Shown: piece by piece, positions 1-14,100 of the stretch | How positions within the stretch are numbered: position 1 is the stretch's first letter | Layout of the letters: each line of letters begins with the position of its first letter | Assembly (NCBI GenBank): GCA_019321725.1 | Contig: CM033105.1 | Span: 14,707,632-14,771,631, forward strand | Direction of reading: 5' to 3' | Length of the DNA stretch: 64,000 nt | Source: Paulownia fortunei | Taxonomy: Eukaryota > Streptophyta > Magnoliopsida > Lamiales > Paulowniaceae | Notes under the pieces: generated by a model | Database searches by the model: none | Told to the model about the DNA's origin: nothing | The model's input: the letters and a program-made list of their open reading frames with translations, nothing else | Program-made: the position numbers and the translations under genes

Positions 1-1687
1 TAGCTTGAGTGACAAAAGTTAGATCCAAAACACTTAATTAAAAATTCCTCTATAGTAATAAGTCAACCGTACATAAAAAGTTATGTTTTCAAAAATTTAG
101 AATTTGAATTGAAGCAAAAGTTACGACTCAGGACTTTTAATCAAAGCATTTACCTCACCATGCTAAACAAGTCAATATATTTAAAAAGTAGTATTCTTAA
201 ATAAGAAATTCAAATTCGAGTTCAGCAAGTTTATGACTTAGGATTCAAGCTCATAACTTGAGCTCTAGCTTAAAGGCATGAAGCTCGAGCTTGGCTCGTT
301 GACGATAGACCCTCATCTTATACCCTGTTTGTTTACATTTTTTGCGATCATTTTTATATTTTTAATTTTTTTTAGTTGAAAATATTTTTATTAAATTTTT
401 AAGAAAAATTAAAATTATATTCAATTGTTTGTATAGAATTATTGATTTTACAGGATTGAAAATAAAATGTGTTTGGCTTATGTGCTTACATGCGAGAAAG
501 ACCGAATATGTTTTGGAAATGTGATTGTTTTTTATGTTTCCAAATGATTTAACTTTTTTTGTGATAATAACTTTTTAATATAAGAGTTATAATTTGTAGA
601 TCCCATGATAATTTATGAATTCTCTTATTATTCTTTATGTTCCATCAATCAATTATATTTAAAAATAATTATTGTATAATTAGATATTCATCCTATTACT
701 TTTTCTATGTCACACCAGTATTATGTGGATATCAAACATTATGATGTATAATATCCCACATTAATTATGGGAGAAAATTTGAAATGATTTCTAGGTGACA
801 TAATGCACTCTCATAGCAACTTGAGTTAATCATCTTTACTAAATGAGGACAAGTGCGAAATAGTTGTTAGTAGAACCCATTTTGTTGAAGTCTTAGCGGA
901 GTCTGTTGTGTTAGGGTCTCATTTACTGGTCCCTACCTCGTGGGCCGGGAGCGTGACATGATGTGGACTCTATTTTGATCAAATTGTTATAGGTCTGAAA
1001 ATGGTATCTATAGGTTTACAAATGAGCAATTTCAATTTCTAATTTTAATTGAAAAGTCTTAAAAATAGAAATAAGTGGTATTTTTATTGGCAAGTGAATA
1101 AAATAACTACATGTTAGAGATTTTAAATAGTAAAAATTAAAAAAAATCTTCTGAAAATGTAAACATACATGCTTGTAGTTTTTTAACATTTTAAACAGTA
1201 AAAAAACTACAAATTATACCTATACTTGTACAACCATCAAAACTAATTGTCCATAAGAATCTACTCAAACTGAAATACTGAAAAGAATAGGATAAATGAA
1301 GCTGAAATAATAAATGTTGATATTGAATGAATATCTCATCAAAAAAATTGTAAGTCTTAAAAAGTGAAAATATTAGATGTTTTAGGTGTCTAATATGTTG
1401 CTCACGTGCAAGCTTGTTATACTTTTAGGCAAAGCACTTAAATTTATTTTTCTAAAGGGTTGTAGTGATAAATGGAACTCAAGTCTTTTATTTTGCCTAA
1501 TATTAATAGCATATTAAATAACCACATGATTAAAAAATGTGAGATATCAGAGAGAATTGAAGTTTGGTATTTAATATATAACAGTAGTGAATATAGGACC
1601 TAAGTCACGTTGAAAAACTAAAGGCCCCCTATTATAAAGTACTTTGTACTCAAGTTTTATCAAAGTATAAGTATTAATCTAATCCAA
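1..1687. other. AT-rich intergenic sequence, no gene recognised
   Basis: No open frame here resembles a protein, and the missing first exons of the downstream reductase are not present. A short patch rich in AGCTCGAGCTTGG-like words (about 245-300) recurs in looser form at about 2085-2165. These could be relics of one dispersed repeat, but I cannot assign a family. Confidence 0.5.
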
Positions 1688-1689
1688 TA

Positions 1690-1934
1690 CTCCCTTCATT
1701 CCTATATTATAGTTCTCATTTTTTACAAGGCACAAAATTTTAGATAAGAATCGAAAATGTGAAATTTTTTGTATATTCATGCTATTTTTTTCAAGAGTAG
1801 TAGTTGAGAATTATTCATGTCACATCTTTGATTTAAATGAGAAGATAATTCTGAAAAAAAATCTATTTAAAATGGAGCCGTATCTTTTGGGAGATCCAAA
1901 AAAAATAAAACTTATAAAATTGAGAGAGATGGAG
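1690..1934. mobile_element. Stowaway-like MITE
   Basis: The segment begins CTCCCTTCATTCC and ends in an imperfect inverted copy (GAGAGAGATGGAG). It is flanked on both sides by TA (1688-1689 and 1935-1936), the Tc1/mariner target duplication. Terminal CTCCCTCCGTYCC-like repeats, about 245 bp of length and lack of coding potential fit the Stowaway class of miniature elements. The terminal repeats are degenerate, so this is an old copy. Confidence 0.6.
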
Positions 1935-2105
1935 TATTAGTTTTATTAGTAAGTTTTGATGTATAATTAGTTGTTGTATTTAGTAGTATCATATGTATTA
2001 GTTACTTCTCTATTCACCATTTTAAAATTGAAGTATAAAAATACCATAAAATTATTAAAAACTCTCACAAGTAGTATATTTTGGCTCAAGTGCGGCCACA
2101 TATAA

Positions 2106-3331
<1,226 letters not shown>

Positions 3332-4159
3332 GAATTGCTGAAGACTAGGTAGTGCGTTGCATTGTTGAAACTTGGGTGTTACATTGTCAAAAATCGCCAG
3401 AATGGCTTTTGAATTGTTTGCTCTAAAATATAGTTTTTTACTTCGTGCCAAGACATGGACGTTTATTTTATTTTTAAATTACTATGATTGACGCCGAAAT
3501 AAATGAATTGAAGTGCTATTCCATTCAAATGCATTACATTATGTTTTCTAAGCTTGTCGATCAAATGATTAATTATTGTTTATCGAGTATTTTTTTTTTT
3601 TTTTTGAGGAAAGGGTGATAATTTTACTCAATTAGATTAAAGACATCATTTTATATCAAAAGATCAAAATCGAAAGGACCATGACACCTTTCTCGCCTGT
3701 CAAAAGCATTCCTAGCTAGAGTGAGCACATTGATTAACCCTACGAACACAACTTGTTAAGTATTACTTGTACAAATTTTGATGATAAGTAATTTAGTTTA
3801 CACCCTTTGAAGTATTTTTTTCTTTTAGTGGGATGAAGAAGAGGTGAGAGCACAGAAGTAGTGAAGAGTTTGGGTTTCGTGCGGTTTCGGGATGGGAATG
3901 CAAAATATAGAGAAAATTTAAAAAATAAAAACAACACAACCTTTGTGAACTAAATACATCCTGTAACCCAGTTGTGAACTAAATACATCCTGTAACCCAT
4001 GTGGTTGATTGAATTATGTGTTTTAATACCTTGGAAAGTTTTAGAAATTGTTATCCCACCATGAAGGAATCACTAAATTCTTCAAATCAAACCCCTTTGA
4101 TTGAAATTGATTCACGTCTAGGATTCAATTTGTTATCATCTAATGGTATCTATACTTTG
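3332..4159. other. Gene 3' flank and AT-rich spacer, no gene seen
   Basis: This follows the reductase remnant. It contains a poly-T run at about 3590-3605 and a short tandem duplication listed separately. The open frames here have low-complexity translations unlike any family I know. Confidence 0.45.
3942..3999. repeat. 29-bp direct tandem duplication
   Basis: The unit containing TTGTGAACTAAATACATCC occurs twice head to tail (3942-3970 and 3971-3999), differing at the first base. This is a simple local duplication with no coding context. Confidence 0.8.
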
Positions 4160-5060
4160 GATGCACATTCGCAACCGATCATATACTAGTTATTTTTTTA
4201 TTCGAAAAATTTACCATAGAATATTTTTCTCGAAACATTAAGTGTTTATTTTTTACAATGTAAGACATTTGATTTTCATTCATACACCAAGTGTACCGTA
4301 CACATGATATAACATAAATATTACCTTATTTTGGGTGTATTTCTCGGAGCATAAATCTGCTGGAATATGTCCAAGAGAGAAAATATTTTCCTAATCCTAC
4401 AAGAAGTTTTCTTAAAAAATCTCCGTAAGTTCCTTTCAAAATTTGACTCTTATTGTAAACACTCTTGTTCACACTCTAATCTTATCACCCTAGGAATTGG
4501 ATTTTCAATTTAATTTTCTAACGAGTTTAAGCCTAATTAATTAATTAAGTCCTAATTTAATTGGTTCAATTATTTAAATTAATTCTTCCTACGAAGTAAT
4601 TATGCTCGTCTTAATTAGTTGATCCAATAAACTAATTAAATATTTTAATTAGGCCACCTAATTCAATTAGGTCCATTTAATTGATTTCATCAATTAATTG
4701 AATTAATTTCATCAATTAATTAAATTAATTCAATATTTGAATTAGTTTAAGTCTCATTAGTTATTCATATTAATTAATTTAATCTAACACTTGGATTAAT
4801 TTCTCGGCAACAATTGTACTCGTTCAAGATTGTGTGTGACCCCTTAAGTTTACCAATAAACAGGCAGTGAATTCACAACTCTTGTAATTTATTTGAATAA
4901 ATTAATTATTTTGATTATTCATCTAGACTAACTAGTCTCAAGTAAAATAGCAAACCTATTTCGAATATCATGCAAGTACTGTCTTTCCGAACTTGAATGC
5001 TAAAGAAGCATTTTTTGCTCAGTTCTGTCTCATCCAAGTACTATTCTCTTTGTGTAAGTT
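4160..5060. repeat. Possible degenerate copia-type LTR remnant
   Basis: The stretch has the same order of landmarks as the copia LTRs at 50.4-52.6 and 58.1-60.4 kb: a TTAATTAATT-rich block, then GTGTGACC..TTAAGTTTACCA, then a GAATAAATTAATTA block, then AGCAAACCTATTTC. Similarity is patchy and the ends are not defined. It may belong to a related but distinct family. Confidence 0.4.
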
Positions 5061-6001
5061 GTATGAGTTATTGAAAGTACTAATCTCACTCCATTTTTGT
5101 AATTTAGAAGCTTACGAACATAATGCAAATCTAAAAGTCAAATTTCCTTTGCTCTTTCTTTAAATTATAGCAGTTAAAATATGTTGTAATCTTCTATATT
5201 GTTCCATCGAGTTCATGAGCCTATGTAGTTGTCATTTTGCTTCTACGATGAGCACATGGATCTAAGAAAAAGGTCGAGTATAAAATGATCAAAACAGTTT
5301 GCTTTTTGGTTGCTTATATTCTTCCAAACACTATCATGTTCTAGGTAAAAAAAATCCTAGTAGTTTAATTAATCTTGATTAACCTTGGCTATAACTCTCT
5401 GTGAAACAACATTCCCCACCCCTTTCTAATACTAACCCTAGGCCGCTGGACCTCACACCACTTAAACCACTAAAGATACCTACTGGCCGCTGGTTTGTGG
5501 CGGTTGTCCATGGTGTCTCTACCACTGAACATCCCCTACTTCAAGATTTTTGTTGCTTTAAAAATTTTGTATTTGCATGGGGAGGCCTATGGAAACCACT
5601 CAACCTACTGTGATAATCCTTTTATTCAATTCTCGATGGCAAAAACAACAAGCATGGCGACTCATTTGAGTTTACTCCGATAGGAAAATTCGACCCATAA
5701 AGGCATTTAAACTACTACTGGATGTAAAATCAGAGAAAGATGTGAGTCACAGTCACAACTACATGTACATTCACATGTAAGTAGCAAATTTTCAAATTTT
5801 GTGTCCTTATTTTCATCCTTTCTGACAAAAGAAAAAGACGTACAATAAATGTATTCCTTATTCACACCTCAATAAACAACATCATACTTACTCCATTTTT
5901 ACACAACTCATTTTTAAAAAAATTAATAAATAAATAAAAGGGTATTCCACTCGCAAGTTAAATTGTATTTGTATCTTTTGTGGAATCAATCTAAAAAAAA
6001 T
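5061..6001. other. Spacer with no recognisable gene
   Basis: The less AT-rich part (about 5400-5680) contains two overlapping short open frames on the + strand, including a 70-codon frame from 5401 whose first codon is GTG-flanked rather than a clear ATG context. Neither product resembles a known family, and there is no splice structure that I can support. Confidence 0.35.
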
Positions 6002-6559
6002 GGTGAGTATAAAGGGGCAACCCATAACTTTGGTAAAACTTTAGCAGGAAGAAAAATTCATTTAGTGTGTAGGGGAGGCAGTTTGAAATTAATGGGGAGT
6101 ATTGGTATTTCTGCTCATGTCGGATGAGTCAAAGTTTTTGGAGTTATCGCAAAACATTTAACAGTACAGAATATCATAGGTATGACCACTAGAGATGAGC
6201 TAAAACTATCACATATTCAAGATAGAATGCCTAACATATTAAACAATGCGGATGCATTGATCACTCTACTTGGCAGTTTTGGTATATTAGAGGAATTATT
6301 TCAAGTTGTCTCTTGGGCATAACTCAACATTTACTATAAACTTGTAGGTATTCTTAATGTTAATGATTTATTTGATGGTTTGCTATCTTTTGTAAATCAT
6401 GCTATAGAAAAAGATTTTATTTCACCATCAACGAGACAAATTCTCATTTTTGCTCCAACACCTAACCAACTGATTGATCAACTTCTAGCATATGTGCCAG
6501 AACCTGATCCAACATTGGCTCGTGTGGATTGGTCCAACAAGGACAATGATCGAAAATGA
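6002..6559 (+). pseudogene. LONELY GUY (LOG)-type cytokinin phosphoribohydrolase, intronless broken copy
   Basis: One continuous frame of about 185 codons matches most of plant LOG proteins, which release free cytokinin from its nucleotide. Recognisable parts are FGKTLAGRKIHLV, SLKLMGSIG, an ALTVQNI-like stretch, a degraded catalytic loop, VGILNVNDLFDGLLSF, DFISPSTRQI and YVPEPDPTLARVDW. Two in-frame stops lie at 6125-6127 and 6320-6322. The PGGxGTxxE catalytic signature reads LLGSFGILEE, so the two glycines' context and the threonine are lost. LOG genes normally have several introns; none is seen, which suggests a retrocopy. No poly(A) tract or target duplication is evident. The N-terminal 25 or so residues are missing. 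Confidence 0.8.
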
Positions 6560-7701
6560 AAAATGAATTTGACTCTCAGCTTGTAAAATTTATCCTTAAT
6601 GGTTTCAACTAATAGTGTATATATTGTGTTGTTTTAGCTTTATTTTCCAATAAATTATATTTTAGGCAATATTTTCTAAACTCTATTTTTCTATCTATTT
6701 TCGACATTAGGGACAATGTCTCGATTAGGTTAGGAAAGATGATAGTTGATATCATGTCTTGTGTGTTCAATGTGTGTTTTTCTAATTTTTTTTAAAAATT
6801 AAAAATTAAAAAAAAATCAAGCATGTTTTCTTTTGGGTCTATTGAAATCATGAAAAAGGGTGGAAGAGTAAATGGTAACTGTAACATTCTTGAGATACAC
6901 CCCTATTTTTTTGCATAACATGGCAAGTTTGTGAAGTTTTTATTAAAAATTTGTGAATTGTCAATTTTTTTTTAGTCGTAGATGATCTTCCAACTTCAAT
7001 AATTAAAATTAAACACAAATAATGTGATTTGATTGATGTTGGGTGTTGTTTTGGACTTTGATATTGTTCATTGGTTAATATATTTTTGTAATAATTATAC
7101 TCAAATCTTTTTGCACAAATAGTTAAGTTATTCGATGTGGAGACAAGCATGTCAAAATAGTAGTTTTTATGCCCTCACTTTAATCATCACTTACATTTTT
7201 GACATGAAGAAATTGAGTATTAGAACTTTTCCTTTTGGTTTGTAGAGTCGAACGATTGATTGAGCACCATTTGAAAATTGATTAAGGCATTAGTCTTTCT
7301 AGTACCATGGCCAAATCAACTTGTTCCCCATGTGATGTTCCAAGAGAACATCCCCCATAGTGAGCCACTTTGAGCCTTTCAATAAACAAGTATTTTTTTT
7401 TTGTAAGCATATCTTCTTACATAGCCTAAATACACTATTATCCTACCATTGTTCTAAAAATAATTTAGAATTTAAGAGACATTCCATTGACATGATGAGC
7501 TTGCAAAAAAAATTTGGGTTGGAATTGAAGACAAGTGTGGGGAAGTTTCTTTTATTAAATTTTTTTTTTGCAAAGTGTTAAAAATATTACGAATTGCAAC
7601 TAAAAATGGAATGTTGCAAAATCAATAAGAATGATGAAAAGGGGTCCAATTAAATATAATAGGCCCTAGTGTCGAAATTCGTGGAGTATGAGAATTCTTC
7701 A
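6560..7701. other. Possible Athila/Tat-type non-coding retroelement remnant
   Basis: No protein is recognised. Phrases such as GGGACAATGTCTCGA (about 6710) and GAAGACAAGTGTGGGGAAG (about 7529) resemble wording common after the polymerase genes of plant Athila-type Ty3 elements. I cannot see LTR boundaries, so this assignment is tentative. Confidence 0.3.
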
Positions 7702-9999
7702 TGTAATGCCCAATTCTCTCCTACATAGCTAATAATAAGCATCTTGTATGAATATACATCTAATCAATGCGCATTATCGAATTATGACATACAAATAGCA
7801 TGATTGCGTGAACAAGAATAATTGTTATTATATGCTCCAATTATGCTTTAACATACATTATTACATGAAATATGAGATCAAACTTTTGTTTCTTGATTTA
7901 ACATATTCCTTAAGTGCCTTTTTGCAGTGAAAAACTCGGTATCTCGATTAAGGAAGATTGATGTGTTGAATGACCATGAAATGAATTATTTGTATTGCTC
8001 CATACTTGTTGATTCTAAAGTGATTATTTTCCTAAATATTTGCTTTAAATATGTTACATTTGGCTAAGAACTAAAAGTATGCAAAATGGTGCAATTTGAT
8101 TGGTTGGTTGACTAGGTTGCATGAAACTATTCTAAACCGCATCGCACTTGATTATAACACCAAAGCATCAATTTTTGTCATCTCCCTAGCCCATAAATGT
8201 GGCTCTTTGCATGAGAAGACACCAAGCATGAGTCAACCAATCATCACCCTCCACTTATCTCTCTTTGAAATGGCAAACAAGTCATTTTTAGCCATGTTTT
8301 CTTGTGAAAGCTCCTCAAAAATGACCAGCCCTTCTTCTCTAACTTTCTCCCAAATTTCTACACTTTCATACTCACAAAAATTGAATTCAATCCATAGGAA
8401 TCCATAAAAACATAAACTAGAACAAGTTTATACCCTTTTTAAGCTTGAAAAACCATTGATTTTGGAGTTTAATTCCAATCTAATCAAGGTATATTCTTTT
8501 TCAATGTTTCATATGATGAATTTATGGTATCTTGGATGGTTACATGTTTTAGTATCTTTTTGTATGATTGAAAACTTAAGTGGTTATACTTGAAGTCAAA
8601 ATCAAGCTAGTTAAGTTAGTTTCTAGCAAAATTGATAGTCTTGTGAAATATGCTTAATTTACTTATTTCTATCAATCTTGTAATACTTATATTATGTTTG
8701 GAAGTTCCTATGAATGATTGATAACAATAGCAATTAGTTTGCTTTATTGATGGTTAGAATTAATTTAAGTTAGAATCGAGTTTACTCATGTTAATTTGGA
8801 TTGTGTGCATGTTTTAGGGGCTGGCCTAATAATTATGTTTGAATTATTAGTTATTTAATGGCTGCCCTAATGTTTAATGTCTTGAAAATATGGATTATGC
8901 ATTGTTTTTAAGGTTATGTAATTGATATGGAATTGTTTACAAAAAAATGAAAAGTGTATATGAACTTTAACTAGAATAGACTAAATAATTTATAAAAAGG
9001 ACATTAAATGGTTCATGATTTGATTATGTTAGGCCTTTAACACATCCTATCTTCCAAAGAGATTGATCTTTTCACTTGCCACAAAGTGGACTTGAGGTAA
9101 GCTGAAACTTTCATTTGCTGTATCACAAGAATCATATAATGTTATTCATGTTTCAATGTGATTGTCATTATTTGTCAAATGATGCAATATTTGAAGCATT
9201 TATGGTTAATGAAACATGATACTACTAAGAATATAATGAGGTTTTTAAAAAGAAAGTATGGTACTTGATTGATGGTTGGGTAGACAAGGGACGCGGGAGG
9301 GACCGACGGACCCAATAAATTATGGCAAATATTTGAGGATGAAAAATCGATATAGGAAAGCCACAAAGAATGAGACAGAATACGACTAATACCTGAGGTT
9401 CAAAGACCAACTATGGAAACCCCGTATTATTTTTCTTACTAGCCAATCATTATGAACAGGTTCTAAGAACTATTGTCTCACTATTAGTTAGGTACCGCAC
9501 TTCAAGGGCCCTAAAGAATAATTTATGAATGAAAGTTATTAAATTGAATAATGCATTTAATGATTTATGAGATGTGCATGTATGCTATTTGTTATTGCAT
9601 CTGTTTCACCTTACTGAGCCTTTAGCTCATTAGATTCATGTGATGCAAGTGGAAATGTATAGGTTTAGAGATTGACTGAATCTCTAGAGTGGCCAGACAG
9701 AGATTTGTTCATATGTCATGCTTCGAGCTGTTTTGTAGTCTATTTTGAAAACTCTATTTTGTTTTTTTAATAAGCCGCTCTATTATGGCTTTGTAAACAA
9801 ATGTACTTAGTTTTGATTTATGTATATAGTGTGTCTACAACAAAATGAAACAATAAAAGAATTCAAGTTCTATCTCTTATAGCTAAAAAAGGAAAACTTT
9901 TATTAAAACCATAACTCTAGTATTGTCGAAAAGTTAACATTTCTTCACTTAATTATATTAGCTTGTTTAGGTTCTGCAGTTAGGTTAAAGGGTGTTGCA
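7702..9999 (+). repeat. 5' LTR of Tekay-type element
   Basis: It starts TGTAATGCCC and ends GGGTGTTGCA, followed within 6 bases by the primer site. Its partner is at 14600-16978, with frequent substitutions and several small indels between them. The 103-codon open frame at 8096-8407 lies wholly inside the LTR and is mirrored, shortened by a stop, in the 3' LTR. I do not treat it as a gene. A short hairpin (TGAGC CTTTA GCTCA) lies at about 9615-9629. Confidence 0.9.
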
Positions 10000-10004
10000 G
10001 TTTG

Positions 10005-10016
10005 TGGTATCAGAGC
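10005..10016 (+). other. Primer-binding site (initiator tRNA-Met type)
   Basis: TGGTATCAGAGC, the standard plant LTR element site complementary to the 3' end of tRNA-Met, starts 5 bases after the 5' LTR. Confidence 0.9.
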
Positions 10017-10202
10017 GGAGGTTTAGTCATTCCTGTAGATAGAAGAAGACATATAAACACATCTTGGCTTGGAAACTCAGTCAACTATTTGTTTATTTAT
10101 CTTTATGTTTATTTAATTATATTTCATTTCATGTTATTGTCATGATTATGCATTTATTATTGGCTAATGAATGAAATGAGATTGGGCAATGCGTATCAGG
10201 TC

Positions 10203-11160
10203 ATGACACCAAAAAGAAAGACAATGGATGATCATGAGGGTAATCATAGTGTGGTGAAAAATTTGACTGATTGCATTCAACAACAGACTAGAAAGCATGG
10301 TGAACAGATAAAATAATTGCTAGATATGTAACAAAGAAGCCAAGAATAGAATCAACGACTTCCTCCACCACAAGCTCGACAGGATACTTCACAAGTTGTG
10401 TATGAGAAATTTAGAAAGATGGAACCTGTTGATTTTAATGGTGGGTCTGATCCCATGGTTGCAGAGGAATAGGTGAAATCTTTGGACACTATCTTTGACT
10501 ACATGCGAATTGATAATGCTGAGAAGGTACTCTGTGCAATTTTCTTATTGAAGAAAAATGCTAGAACCTGGTGGAAAGGAGCTAAACTTGCAGTGAATAT
10601 GGAAGAGTTGACTTGGGAGAGGTTTAAAACAATCTTTTATGATAAGTATTTCACCAGGGATGCTAGGTCCCTTAAAGTAAAAGAATTCCTGGAGTTAAAA
10701 CAAAGAGGGATATCTATATGTGATCATGTGCGAAAATTTGAAGAGGGTTGCAAGTATGTGCCATACATTGCCCGAGACAACGAAGATAAGATGGATCATT
10801 TCTTAAGGGGCCTTAATTTTGAAATTAGAAGAGATGTGAGAATATCTTTAGCAACAGAGTTCAGGGAACTTGTGGACAAGGTTTTGATGGCTTACTTAGA
10901 CGAGATTGAGAAATTCCATCAACAAAAGAAGCAAATATTCACTCCCAAAAATCTGAACTAGTGGAAGAAAGGAGAACAAAAATCAAACCAAGGGAATGAA
11001 AAGTGTCCTAGAGTTGGGCAGACTTCTACTGCAGTTGAAAGGCCTAAATGTGCTAAGTGTGGGAAGAATGATTTTGGGGAATGCTATAGTGGTACTAATC
11101 GTTTCTTTCAGTGTAAAAAGCCTAGACATATAGCAAAGGATTGCCCAACAGTGCAAAGAA
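10203..11160 (+). pseudogene. Tekay-type gag, broken
   Basis: The likely start is ATG 10203 ([13 protein letters not shown]). The same frame carries at least four stops before 10473, then stays open for 162 codons to 10961. That open part holds the capsid-type Retrotrans_gag signature ([42 protein letters not shown]). Further on, 11049-11144 encodes CAKCGKNDFGECYSG followed by a zinc knuckle whose first cysteine is replaced (FFQCKKPRHIAKDC). The domain layout is typical of plant chromovirus nucleocapsids. The stops show that no full Gag can be made. Confidence 0.85.
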
Positions 11161-14100
11161 GAGTTCAGGAGAGAGTATATGCAATGACACAAGAACAAGC
11201 TGATGTAGATACTTCTGTAGTCACAGGTACTATTTTAATTTCTGGGATACCTATAATTGCATTGATAGATTTTGGATCTACGCATTCATTTGCATCATGT
11301 GCATTTGTGAGAAAATTGGGCATTACACCAAATTTATTAAACATAAGGTACAGTGTGACAGTTCCATCCGGGGAAGAAATGGATTCCAACCAAATGTTAA
11401 GGGCTTGTTTTATTCAGATTAGTGATAGGACACTTTATGTAAATCTCATTTTTTACCAATGCCAAATTTTGAGGTTATTTTGGGTATGGATTGACTGACT
11501 AAATATCATGCAATAATTGATTGTAATAAGAAGATTGTGATTTTTCAGCCACCTGGGGAAGAACAGTTTGTGTTTAGTAGTACCTCATTGTCACGGTCCT
11601 TATCAATTATAACTGCTTTGAAAGCTCAAAGATGTTGAATAAAGGTTGTGTTGGATATTTGGTAAGTGTTCTAAACACTTCAGTCGAAGCACAATTAAAG
11701 CCAGAAAATATAGATGTGGTTAGAGAATTTCTTGAGATATTTCCAGATGATTTACTGGGACTGCCACTAGATCGAGAGATTGAATTTGTGATTGATGTTA
11801 TGCCAGGAACTACTCCTATTTCTAAAGCACCATACCGAATGGCACCAACAGAATTGAAAGAGTTAAAAGTTCAATTGCAAGAATTGCTTGATAAGGGTTT
11901 TATTTGCCCTAGTTATTCTCCTTGGGGAGAACTTGTGTTGTTTGTGAAAAAGAAAGATGGTACATTGCGGTTGTGTATTAATTATAGAGAGTTGAATAAA
12001 GTAACAGTCAAGAATAAGTATCCACTTCCAAGAATAGATGATTTGTTTGATCAATTGCAGGGAGCATCAGTATTTTCTAAGATCGATTTGCGCTCTGGGT
12101 ATCATCAATTGAAGATCAAGGAAGAAGACATACAAAAGACTGCATTCTGAACAAGGTATGGACATTATGAATTTCTAGTGATGCCCTTCATTTTAACCAA
12201 TGCCCCTGCAACTTTTATGGATCTAATGAATAGGGTGTTCAAGCAATATCTCGATAAATTTATGATTGTGTTTATTGATGATATACTAATTTATTCACAT
12301 GACAAAGAAGAGCGCAAGGAACATTTGAAGATTGTGTTGCAAGTTCTTAAGGAAAAGTAGTTGTATGCTAAATTCAAGAAGTGGGAATTTTGGCTTGAGC
12401 AAATGGTATTCCTAGGTTATATAGTATCCAAGAATGGTATTTCTGTTGATCCATGAAAGGTAGAAGCTGTCATTAAGTATCCAACACCAACAAATGTATC
12501 AGAAGTAAGGAGTTTCTTGGGATTAGTAGGGTACTATCGACGACTTGTTCAGGGGTTTTCAAAGATAGCAACTCCATTGACAATATTGACAAGAAAGAAT
12601 GTGAAGTTCTTGCGGACCGATGCTTGTGAAAGAAATTTTCAAGAACTGAAACATAAATTGACTACAACTCCTATTCTTACCATTCCAGCAGGAACTGGTG
12701 GATTTGTGGTGTATAGCGACGCTTTAAAAAATAGTTTGGGTGCTGTTTTGATGCAAAATGGGAAGGTTATTGCCTATGCTTCAAGGCAATTGAAGGAGTG
12801 TAAAAAGAATTACCCAACCCATGATTTGGAACTTTTTGCTGTGGTTTTTACTTTGAAAATCTGGAGACATATCATAAGAGTTTGAAGTACTTCTTTACCC
12901 AAAAGGAGTTAAATATGAGACAAAGAAGATGGTTAGAACTTGTGAAGAATTATGATTATGTGATCAACTATCATCCTGGTAAAGCGAATGTGGTTGCAGA
13001 TGCATTGAGCAGAAAATCCACGTCTTCTCTATTTGTCATACAAAAGTTAATATTACTGGATTTGCAGAGATTAGAGCTTGAAATTGTACCTAAAGGGAAA
13101 AAGTGTTTGTTGTCATCTTTAGTATTGAAACCTGCACTTCAAGATAGAATTAAAGAAGGTCAGAAGATGGATATGCATTTGTGTAGACTGAAAAGAAAGA
13201 TTGATGTTGGAAAGAGACCAGACTTCTCCATTACCAATGATGGAATTATTCGATATAAAGGGAGACTATGTGTGTCATTTGACAAGGCCATTAAAGGAGA
13301 TATTTTAGAAGAAGCTCATACTACTCCCTACTCGGTACATCTAAGTAGCACAAAAATGTATAAAGACTTACAACAACATTATTGGTGGCCTAAAATGAAG
13401 AGAGCTATAACAAAATTTATGGCCGAATGTCTAACTTGTCAATAAGATTGAACATCAAAGACCATCAAGGTTGTTGAAGCCTTTGTTAATTCTAGAATGG
13501 AAATGGGAGCACATTACAATGGACTTTGTGCTTGGATTACCAAGAACTCAAAAGGGGTATAATTCCATACGAGTGATTGTTTATAGATTAACTAAATCAG
13601 CCCATTTTCTTCCGGTGAAATCCACATACAATATAGACCAGTATGCTCAACAATATATTAAAGAGATAGTTAGGTTATATGGGGTGTCAGTTTCAAAAGT
13701 GTTTGACAGAGATTCTAAGTTTATATCTACATTTTGGAAAACCTTACATAGTGCCATGGGAATGAAACTTGCATTTATCACTGCATTTCATCCACAAAGT
13801 GATGGGCAATCAGAGAGGGTTATTCAGATATTAAAGGATATGTTAAGAGCTTGCGTGCTAGATTTTCAAGGGAGTTGGGATGCAAAGCTTTCATTAGTGG
13901 AGTTTACTTATAATAATAGTTACCAATCAATAAGTGAAATGGTGCCTTATAAAGCATTGTATGGAAGAAAATGTAGATCTCTAGTTCATTAGGATGAAGT
14001 TGGAGAATGAAGCCTACTTGGTCTGGAAATAGTTCAACATAGCGCTAAGGTAATGGAGAAGATATGAGAGAGAATGAAAATCGCACAGAGTAGACAGAAA

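Noticed and set aside
4500..4800. TTAATTAATT-rich palindromic region as an origin or matrix attachment site
   Set aside because: Similar blocks occur within the copia LTRs at 30.0, 51.4 and 59.2 kb, so a repeat remnant is the simpler reading.
8096..8407. 103-codon open frame repeated in both Tekay LTRs (also 14995-15216)
   Set aside because: It is inside the LTR, is shortened by a stop in the other LTR, and resembles no protein; duplication is explained by the LTRs.
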